Shown here: positions 1 to 6,800 of the stretch, piece by piece | Numbering within the stretch: position 1 is the first letter of the stretch | Layout of the letters: every line of letters starts with the position of its first letter | From: JAWPMT01 sp965227935 | Lineage (GTDB): Bacteria > Bacteroidota > Bacteroidia > Cytophagales > Cyclobacteriaceae | Assembly (NCBI GenBank): GCA_965227935.1 | Contig: CBDDGS010000055.1 | Location: 1,674,001-1,738,000, forward strand | Length of the DNA stretch: 64,000 nucleotides | Reading direction: 5' to 3' | Notes under the pieces: generated by a model | What the model saw: only the letters and a program-made list of their open reading frames with translations | Told to the model about the DNA's origin: nothing | The model's database searches: none | Made by a program: the position numbers and the translations under genes

Positions 1-1209
1 GCGGGGGTCATTGCCCACGCCGGCCACATAGTTCCAATTGCCCCAGTTGCTGGTGGGATCGTAGTCGATCAGCAGCGACTCGAAGTACCACGCCCCCCAT
101 GTCCAGTTGATATGGAGATCGTTGACGAGGTAGCTGGCTACAATTTGCCGACCGCGGTTGGACATGAATCCCGTGGTGTTGAGCTCCTTCATGTTGGCAT
201 CTACGAAGGGCACACCCGTTTCCCCTTGTGCCCACTGGTCAAACTTCCTGAGGTTTTCGTAGTAAGGCTTTTGGATGTTTCTGATGCCGGTAGGACGGAA
301 TAGCGCAGTGCCATGCTTGTGCGCTACAAAGCGGAAGTAGTCACGCCAGATCAACTCAAAGATGAGCCAGTAGGTGGAGGAGTTTTTGGTTCGGCGCTCT
401 TCATACTTTTTTACTTCCTGATAGATCGACCTGGGAGAGATGCAGCCCAGAGCGAGCCATGGCGAGAGCTTCGAGGAATAGTCACCCCCCAACAGGCCAT
501 TTCTTGTTTGCTTGTAATCAGCGATGAGGTCGGTCTCCCATAGGTAGTATGTCAGGCGCTTCCAGACCATGTCCTCACCGCCTACGAATGTCAGCACCGA
601 CCTGTCATCATTTGTACTTTCCTGCTGACCGAGATCTGCCGTCGTCGGCAGTGCTCCGCAATTGATATTCTCGATCGGATTCAGCGCCTTTGGTATTGCC
701 ACTGGGTCAGCAATGGGTGATTCCTTCTCTACGCGCTTTCTGAAGGATGTGAATACCTCGGGCAGGTGACGAATAGGGAAAGGCAGTTCGTCCAGTGCAT
801 AGAGGGTCGACTGCCAGGTGAGCCGAAGGTCGATATTGAGTCCCCACAGCGCCTTCTCCAGCTGCTGCTCGATCTCCACTTCCTCACTGGTGGCTTCTTT
901 GGAGGCCAATACGGAACGGACCTGAAGGACTTCGGCCAATTGTGCAATGGCTTGCACCGGATCGCCCTGTCGGATGATGAGGTCGCTTCCCAGTTCTCGC
1001 AGTGACTGGCGTAGCGCATCTACCGACTGCAGTAGAAACTTCGACCGAAAAGGTCCGGTACGCGGAACATCGATCGGTGATTTACTGAACTCTCGCTCAT
1101 CGAAACAATAGACGGGATAGACCTCGTCAAATTCCTGTGCTGCTCGATGTAGGACGACGTTGTCCTGCACCCTAAGATCATTCCGAAACCATACCAACGC
1201 CCGCTTCAT
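1..1209 (-). CDS. DASH-type cryptochrome / photolyase family protein, C-terminus cut by window edge
   Basis: A flavoprotein of the cryptochrome/photolyase family that binds FAD and usually a methenyltetrahydrofolate antenna; DASH members repair cyclobutane dimers in single-stranded DNA. The reading frame is open from the ATG at 1209 to the window edge, 403 codons. The N-terminus begins MKRALVWFRNDLRVQDN, the Rossmann antenna-domain start of the family. Near the cut end are MSNRGRQ, an asparagine-rich DLHINWTWGAWYFES stretch, and WGNWNYVAGVGNDPR, all of which fit the DASH FAD-binding domain. Only the last few dozen residues should be missing. It is divergent from the small membrane protein that starts about 80 bases away. 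Confident family call; DASH rather than classical photolyase is inferred from these motifs. Confidence 0.93.
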   Translation of the reverse strand, partial: MKRALVWFRNDLRVQDNVVLHRAAQEFDEVYPVYCFDEREFSKSPIDVPRTGPFRSKFLLQSVDALRQSLRELGSDLIIRQGDPVQAIAQLAEVLQVRSVLASKEATSEEVEIEQQLEKALWGLNIDLRLTWQSTLYALDELPFPIRHLPEVFTSFRKRVEKESPIADPVAIPKALNPIENINCGALPTTADLGQQESTNDDRSVLTFVGGEDMVWKRLTYYLWETDLIADYKQTRNGLLGGDYSSKLSPWLALGCISPRSIYQEVKKYEERRTKNSSTYWLIFELIWRDYFRFVAHKHGTALFRPTGIRNIQKPYYENLRKFDQWAQGETGVPFVDANMKELNTTGFMSNRGRQIVASYLVNDLHINWTWGAWYFESLLIDYDPTSNWGNWNYVAGVGNDPR

Positions 1210-1289
1210 TCGTTACCCTTTTTGTTCTAATCCGAGAACAGGACAGCCCTCGAATTTGTTGAACTGCCAACTAAATATTTTCTCTGACG

Positions 1290-1709
1290 ATGTATTTGAA
1301 GCTGGTTGATTTTGGATTGGTCGTGTTGACCTGGATGGTGCAGCTGGTGGTGTACCCCAGCTTCATGTATTACGACAAGGCATCGATGGTGAAGTGGCAT
1401 GTCCCCTACACACAAAACATCACTTACATCGTCATGCCGTTGATGCTGGGACAGGTGGTACTACATGCCTGGGGGGCATTCCAGGATTTCAGTTACGTCA
1501 GATTGATTGCTTTGGTCATGGTTGTGGCGACCTGGGCCATTACGTTTCTGTATGCTGTACCCCTTCACGGCAAGATCGGTGCAGGTGTGGACTTGAATGA
1601 CGCTATCCAGACACTGATACGGGTACACTGGATCCGTACGGCGCTGTGGACGCTGATCTTTCTATTGACGATGTTTCTGCTGCCAGGAAATCGAGGGCTA
1701 GCCGATTGA
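1290..1709 (+). CDS. small four-helix membrane protein of unknown function
   Basis: A 139-residue integral membrane protein with about four hydrophobic helices (roughly residues 5-25, 45-65, 70-92 and 115-133). The first helix runs straight from the N-terminus, so there is no separate signal peptide. The arrangement, with conserved-looking polar residues in the loops (YPSFMYYD, HGKIGAG), resembles DUF4149/DUF1772-like small membrane proteins, but I cannot assign a family. It is divergent from the cryptochrome gene. Its last 107 bases overlap the 3' end of the convergent hydrolase gene, and the fourth helix lies in that overlap. Confidence 0.7.
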   Translation: MYLKLVDFGLVVLTWMVQLVVYPSFMYYDKASMVKWHVPYTQNITYIVMPLMLGQVVLHAWGAFQDFSYVRLIALVMVVATWAITFLYAVPLHGKIGAGVDLNDAIQTLIRVHWIRTALWTLIFLLTMFLLPGNRGLAD

Positions 1710-2457
1710 AGGCCGCAGGGTTTTCGACGTTGCAGATGTGACCCGTCGTTGGGATCACCGCCAGTTGGGTCATAGGTTGGCGACGGTCAAACTGGCGGGC
1801 ACCTCTAAGAAAAACAAAGTCATCTCCCCCCATCACGATAAGTGAGCGGTGCTCTAGCCTTTGGTGAAAGAAGTTTCTGAGCAGCCGAAAGAACTCCTCA
1901 TACAATCCCACCCACTTCATGTATTCTGATTGGGTCAGTTTGCGGGCTTGCATCTGATAGAGGCGCCGTGCTTTTTGGTTGCGTTCTCTTGGCATGAGTA
2001 GCCACGAGAAGAGTGAGTACATCTTTTCGTATGGCAGGAGGAGGTTGAGCGCCTTGGCGAAATGCACGAACGCCCTGATCGCCCATGTTCCTTTAAAGAT
2101 GCCTCCGGCGAAGACGATCCTATCCACGCACTCTGGGTACCGCGAGGCAAAGTCCTGCATCAGCACACTACCAAACGATAGGGTAACGAAGTGTGCCTTT
2201 TCTACTCCCACATGATCCATCACAGCGTTGATGTCGGTGCTGATATGCTCAAAGGTGTATTTGTCGATCTCGGGCTGGACGTGTTTTGACTGGCCGTGGT
2301 CGCGCAGGTCGATCAGCAGGAGGTTGTAGTGCTTGGAAAAAGCCTCGATCTGGTACTTCCAAGTCTTGATATTACCGCCGGCGCCGTGTAGGAAGACGAG
2401 CCAGTCGGAGGTGTCATCGCGTGTGACCGTTTCAAAGTGAAGGAGGTGGCGCGCCAT
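1603..2457 (-). CDS. alpha/beta-fold hydrolase
   Basis: A 284-residue cytoplasmic alpha/beta hydrolase (esterase, lipase or C-C hydrolase type; substrate unknown). The oxyanion HGAGG motif is near residue 25, the LIDLRDHGQS strand follows, the nucleophile elbow is TLSFGS (Ser near residue 95), and the catalytic His lies in TTGHICNVENP near residue 240. The elbow has Thr where the usual G-x-S-x-G has its first Gly. The core fold ends around residue 258; the last 25 or so residues are Ser/Thr-rich low-complexity sequence encoded antisense to the neighbouring membrane-protein gene. That tail may be a recent extension by stop-codon loss. Convergent with the 1290 gene. Confidence 0.85.
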   Translation of the reverse strand: MARHLLHFETVTRDDTSDWLVFLHGAGGNIKTWKYQIEAFSKHYNLLLIDLRDHGQSKHVQPEIDKYTFEHISTDINAVMDHVGVEKAHFVTLSFGSVLMQDFASRYPECVDRIVFAGGIFKGTWAIRAFVHFAKALNLLLPYEKMYSLFSWLLMPRERNQKARRLYQMQARKLTQSEYMKWVGLYEEFFRLLRNFFHQRLEHRSLIVMGGDDFVFLRGARQFDRRQPMTQLAVIPTTGHICNVENPAAFNRLALDFLAAETSSIERSASTAPYGSSVPVSVSG

Positions 2458-2510
2458 GGGAGGGAAACTGGTGGGAGGGGGAATGGTTCAAAAAGGTCTC
2501 GCCAAAGGAC

Positions 2511-2545
2511 AAAAAGAAAGGAACCCCTTACGAGGTTCCTTTTCC
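2511..2545 (-). terminator. rho-independent terminator of the micro-lipoprotein operon
   Basis: A perfect 9-bp stem (AAAGGAACC at 2517-2525 with GGTTCCTTT at 2534-2542) and an 8-base loop. Read on the minus strand it is followed by a T-rich run. It lies about 90 bases past the last small lipoprotein stop. T's also follow on the plus strand, so it may act both ways. Confidence 0.75.
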
Positions 2546-2630
2546 ACTGAAGGAACACTTACTATACCAATTCAAAATGTTGGCGGTGATAATCTTGCGG
2601 CGTCGGTGTTCCTGTTCTTGATTCGTTTGA

Positions 2631-2789
2631 TCAACCCGGATTCTCGACTTCCAGATCGGCGCCTTTGACACGAACATCGTCTTGAATTAGTTGAGGCTTG
2701 TCGATGGTGAGGTCATCATCAATCGGGTTGCAAGCAATACCAGTGAATGTGATTGTTGCCAGGAGGATGAGTGTTCTAACAGTTTTCAT
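2631..2789 (-). CDS. 52-residue lipoprotein (third gene of micro-lipoprotein operon)
   Basis: A very short gene read directly from the sequence: ATG at 2789, stop TGA at 2631-2633. The product begins MKTVRTLILLATITFTGIAC, a short basic N-terminus, hydrophobic core and a lipobox-like GIAC, so the mature lipid-anchored protein would be only about 33 residues, acidic (NPIDDDLTIDKPQ...). No family is recognised. It lies 26 bases after the stop of the preceding small gene, and its signal sequence resembles that of the first gene (MKT-R start, lipobox at residue 20), suggesting duplication. It is followed by a strong hairpin terminator. Reality rests on the leader plus tandem arrangement. Confidence 0.6.
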   Translation of the reverse strand: MKTVRTLILLATITFTGIACNPIDDDLTIDKPQLIQDDVRVKGADLEVENPG

Positions 2790-2815
2790 TTTGCTAAAAT
2801 TTAGATGGACATTGA

Positions 2816-2965
2816 TTAAAAAAGTTCTTGCTGTGCGCCCGTTCCCAGGTAGATGGGTGTTTCTGCCTGGTCGGCACGGGGCTTGTATTCAGGTCTTGTA
2901 ACTTCTCCGATGATCGTAATTGTCAGCACCAGAAGTCCGAGTCGAATGATTTGTACAGGTTTCAT
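2816..2965 (-). CDS. 49-residue secreted or membrane-anchored peptide (second gene of micro-lipoprotein operon)
   Basis: ATG at 2965, stop TAA at 2816-2818. The product starts MKPVQIIRLGLLVLTITIIG, a signal-anchor-like hydrophobic segment, then a polar tail (RPEYKPRADQAETPIYLGTG). Unlike its two neighbours it has no lipobox cysteine, so it may be cleaved by signal peptidase I or remain anchored. It lies 29 bases downstream of the first small gene and 26 bases upstream of the third, so co-transcription is likely. The sequence just before its ATG resembles that before the other two. Function unknown. Confidence 0.5.
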   Translation of the reverse strand: MKPVQIIRLGLLVLTITIIGEVTRPEYKPRADQAETPIYLGTGAQQELF

Positions 2966-2994
2966 TTTCTTGTGCGTTAGGGTTATTATTCTAG

Positions 2995-3144
2995 TTATGA
3001 GCCCTGTGACTCGCTGGTAGTTTCATAGAGCCATGGAACCTCCCGGCCTTCGTACTGTTCCTCGGGGTTGATTTCCTGTAACTCACAAGCGAAGGCGAAT
3101 AAGGCGATGATGGTGCTGATGGAGATTGTTCTTAGAGTTTTCAT
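2995..3144 (-). CDS. 49-residue lipoprotein (first gene of micro-lipoprotein operon)
   Basis: ATG at 3144, stop TAA at 2995-2997. The product begins MKTLRTISISTIIALFAFAC, a typical lipoprotein leader with the cysteine at residue 20. The mature part of about 30 residues is acidic (ELQEINPEEQYEGREVPWLYE). No family is recognised. It is the promoter-proximal gene of three; the nearest upstream sequence holds the TTG-headed repeat array at 3229-3368. The signal-peptide logic shared with the 2631-2789 gene is the best evidence that these are genes and not chance frames. Confidence 0.6.
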   Translation of the reverse strand: MKTLRTISISTIIALFAFACELQEINPEEQYEGREVPWLYETTSESQGS

Positions 3145-3228
3145 TTTCTTATAGTGTTAAGTGTTCTTCGATTCATTGTTTTTGTGACTAAGCACAATGC
3201 AATGATCAGTGAGGGGAGAAGGAGTCTA
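3145..3228. other. upstream region of the micro-lipoprotein operon
   Basis: An 84-base noncoding stretch between the first small lipoprotein gene and the repeat array. It should contain the promoter for the minus-strand operon, but I see no clean TTTG/TAnnTTTG pair. No other gene is supported here. Confidence 0.4.
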
Positions 3229-3368
3229 TTGCCGAAATCCGCCACGGATTTGTTTATTTCCGACAGGCGCTTTTTGCTCATTTCGGCCACTTGGAGGGTT
3301 TTGAGGCAGGTTTTTCTATCCTTTGCTCATATCGGACATCCTATTGCTCGATTCGGACGAATTGGAGG
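3229..3368. repeat. array of degenerate TTG-headed repeats, candidate regulator binding sites
   Basis: Six units start with TTG at 3229, 3250, 3274, 3301, 3323 and 3344 (spacings 21, 24, 27, 22, 21). The best three, at 3274, 3323 and 3344, share TTGCTCnnnTCGGmC; those at 3229 and 3250 match 9 of 12 fixed positions, and 3301 only the TTG. The first and last strong copies are both followed by TTGGAGG. The roughly two-helical-turn period suits repeated same-face protein binding. The array lies 85-225 bases upstream of the minus-strand micro-lipoprotein operon and just past the 3' end of an HTCS gene with an AraC-type DNA-binding domain, a class that commonly binds direct repeats. The link to that regulator is inference. 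Confidence 0.55.
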
Positions 3369-3654
3369 AAAAGAGGGTTGTGAGAGGGAGTTTTTTGGGG
3401 AGGGAGTTAGCTAATAAAATGGGTTGAAAAGAGAGTGATTATTGTATTTTTTGGGGAGGGGTGAAAGAGAAGTTGGCCTGGAGGGGCGCAAAAAAAAGCA
3501 TACTGCCGTTATTCCAGGACTTGTTCCGGGAGTCTTCTACTCTTGGACGATGATATCCCCTTTGACGGGGGGAATGAATCCTGTAGCCGGATTAAGGAGA
3601 TGGATGGCTATTTCGAAATTAGTTGTCTTGCGATGTTTTTTTGAGCCATCAGAT

Positions 3655-3730
3655 CTCCCCCTCGAGGGGGAGGGGGGGTGATGTGTGTGCCAACTGGTTT
3701 CCTCACCCACCTAGCCTCCCTCAAGGGAGG
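3655..3730. repeat. pair of GC-rich palindromes in the intergenic region
   Basis: A perfect 18-base palindrome CTCCCCCTCGAGGGGGAG (3655-3672) and, 42 bases further, CCTCCCT-CA-AGGGAGG (3715-3730). The two are related in sequence. They lie between the HTCS 3' end and the small genes. They could be a REP/MITE-like intergenic repeat or folded transcript ends. The rest of 3369-3873 is purine-rich noncoding sequence with another short imperfect palindrome near 3510-3535; I see no gene in it. Confidence 0.5.
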
Positions 3731-3873
3731 GACTTGTCTGCAAGTACTGGAAGGTAAGCACCCTTTTGTATCCCACTGACTTGACGGCCTGTGAGATTAA
3801 ATCCGGGGATTACTGATTCAATATTTTTTAATCTGTCATTCTCAAATGGAGAACTGCCCCTATCCAGAATTAA

Positions 3874-6800
3874 CTACCTCGAAATCGAATCCCCCTTCTC
3901 GCCATACTCTCCAGGCGTCATATCAAACTCCTCTTTGAAGGCTTTGTTGAAGTAGGAGAGGGAGCTGAAGCCTACCTGGTAGGCGATCTGAGAAACGCTG
4001 TCGCTATTGGCAGTCAGGAGTTGGGCGGCGCGGCGCAATCGCATGGTGCGGATGAACTGGTTAGGCGACTGGTCGACGAGGGCATTGAACTTTCGCTGCA
4101 GCTGGCGGTTGCTCATGCCAACTTCTTGCGCGAGGTCATCAACAGAAAAGGCGTCGTTGGACATGTTCTCTTCGACGATCGCCATGGCCTTCTCGAGGAA
4201 CTGCTGATCGGCGGAGGTAACACTGACTTCCTTGGGTCCGATGTGGATGTTGGACTTGAACCGCTCCCGCATGCGGCGACGCTGTTCGATCCGGTTACTT
4301 ATGAGGACCAGTAGCTCCTCTTCATCAAAGGGCTTGGCCAGATAATCATCCGCGCCAGTTTCCAATCCCTGTAGACGGCTGGAGCGATCGGCTTTGGCCG
4401 TGAGGAGGATCACTGGGATGTGAGAGGTGAGCTCGTGGGTTTTCAACTTCTCACACAATTCAATACCGTCCATGCGTGGCATCATCACATCGGAGATGAT
4501 GAGGTCAGGCTGGCTTTCCTGGGCTTTTTCCCACCCTTCTTGGCCGTCTTGGGCTTCGGAAAGATTGAACTGACCTTCCAGCGCTTCACGGATGTAAGTG
4601 CGCATGTCTGGATTGTCTTCGGCGATCAGGATATGTGGATGATCTGATTCTTCGAGAGCGGCGTCTTCCTTAGCTGCCGTCTGCAGTGCCTCCATAACCT
4701 CGGGGTCTTCCAACTCCAGGGCCAGCTCCGGTGCTTCCTCTACGATTTCTCCTGGAAGTAGGTGCTCTTTGCCCAGAGGGAGGAGGATGGTGAAGGTCGT
4801 TCCTTTATCAACTTCGCTCTTGACCGTGATAGTACCCTGGTGCAATTCCACGAGCTCTTTCACGAGCGTCATGCCGATCCCGGTACCTTCCTGCTCACGG
4901 GTGTGGGTCGCATCTACCTGGTGGAAGCGATCAAAGATCTTGTCGAGGTCTTCTGGCGGAATACCAATGCCGGTGTCTTTCACCTCGATTTCAGCGTGGT
5001 CATCCTGCTGCCCGAGATAAACGCTCACTTCCCCGCCATTCGGCGTGAACTTGAACGCATTGCTCAGCAGATTCGTGATGATCTTCTCTATTTTGTCCGG
5101 ATCAAACCAGGCTTCCAGTGTGTCTTGTCGATGGTAGAATTGGTATTTGATCTGTTTACTGGCTGCCAGCGAGGTGTAGTTCGCAGTGATCAGTTGCACG
5201 AAGTGCACGAGATCGCCTTTCGCGGCTTTCAGTTCCATTTTGCCGGCTTCCAACTTGGAAATGTCCAGCAACTGGTTGATGAGTCGCAGCAGTCGCTGGG
5301 CATTGCGGATCATGACGCCATAGATCGACTTCGGGTCGCCGGAGAAGTTGCCCTGGTACATCTTTTTAAGCGGGCCGAGAATCAGCGTCAGCGGTGTACG
5401 GAACTCATGCGAAATATTTGCGAAGAAGCGGGTCTTGGCCTGGTCCAATTCCTTGAGTTGTTCGGCTTGTTCCTCGAGCTGGAGGGTGCGTTCATGCACC
5501 AGGGCTTCGAGTTTCAGGTTTTCGGCTCTGATGGACTGCACTCGCCATCGATAGATGGTGTAGAGGAGGCCGAAAAGGAGTAATAGATAGGTCGTTTTTG
5601 CCATCGCTGACCAGTACCAGGGTGGGTGGATGGTAAAAGCCAATTCCGTGGGGTCACCCCAAAGACCGTGCGAGTTCGAGGACTTCACTGAGAAGGTATA
5701 GTCTCCCGGAGACAGATCGGCAAATCTTGCAATCTTGACCTTATCTGCCATGACCCAGTCCTTGTGAACGGGACTTAGCTGGTAGGCATATTGATTCTCC
5801 TCCGGCTTTTCAAAATGCATGCCCCGGTATTCGAAGGCAATGTTATTTTGCTGATAGGTCAGAGACAGCTCGTCGGTGAAGAGCAAAGACTGCTTCAGAA
5901 CGGAAGTATCACTAATCGCTACTGGGTCTTCATCGAGGTAAAATTGGGTGATCAAGGCGCGTGGAGCGATGCGATTGGTTGCCAGTGAGTCTGGGTGGAA
6001 GATATAAACTGCCGGAGGCATTGCACTTGCTGCGAAAATGTAGCCTTGTGAGTTTTCATAAAGGGTGTGTATGTAGTGGAGATGCTGTAAAGCCGGTGGC
6101 GTATGAAAAGTGTTGCTTTGATGATCAAGTATTGATACCCCCTCCTCTGTGCCAAGAACAATATCACCTTGGGCAGTTGGAAGCACAGACAAAATGTTAC
6201 TTGATGGAAGTCCTTGTTCGATACCGTATATGGTGGAAGCAGCTGTAGGGATTTTATGCTGGTGCAATCCCTCTGGTGAAGCAATCCACAAGGTTTGACC
6301 TGAATCTATCCTCCAATCATTCACCCAAGTGAATCCACTTCCTAGCCTTATTGCCCAATCCACTGTTTCATGTAAAGTTGTGCGGGAATGCAATGAGTCA
6401 AATGGGATCGTTGTCAGAGTCAGTTGGCCATCTTCCGGGTCGAAAAAGAAGTGTCTGAAATTTCCAAGGCTATCTATCACATTGCTCTCTGAAGCAGTGT
6501 TGGATAACGCTAATTCAACAGATCCTCTAGTGTTGAAAAAATTGAATTTTGGGTCAAAAGAAAGAAGAATAACTCGTCCAGAAGCAAAGTGGTCATATGA
6601 AAGCGATAGCCACAGTTTTTCGTTCCATTCACCTATTATCCTAAGGTGTCCCAAGTATTCGAAGAAGTCTGATGGCAGAATAGAGGAGGTCTGAAGCTGT
6701 CCAGAGCTTGCGAGCTTACCTAAGAGGCGCCCACTGGTAAACCAAACATCTCCATAGGAAGATTGGAATATTTCCACATGGTCCTGGCCGGGGAAAATGC

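Noticed and set aside
3154..3414. An 86-codon plus-strand frame crossing the repeat array
   Set aside because: The repeats and their spacing explain the sequence better, and the frame has no conserved features.
4762..5583. A 273-codon plus-strand reading frame opposite the HTCS gene
   Set aside because: It lies fully antisense to the kinase domain, which carries clear catalytic motifs on the minus strand, and the translated sequence has no recognisable family features.
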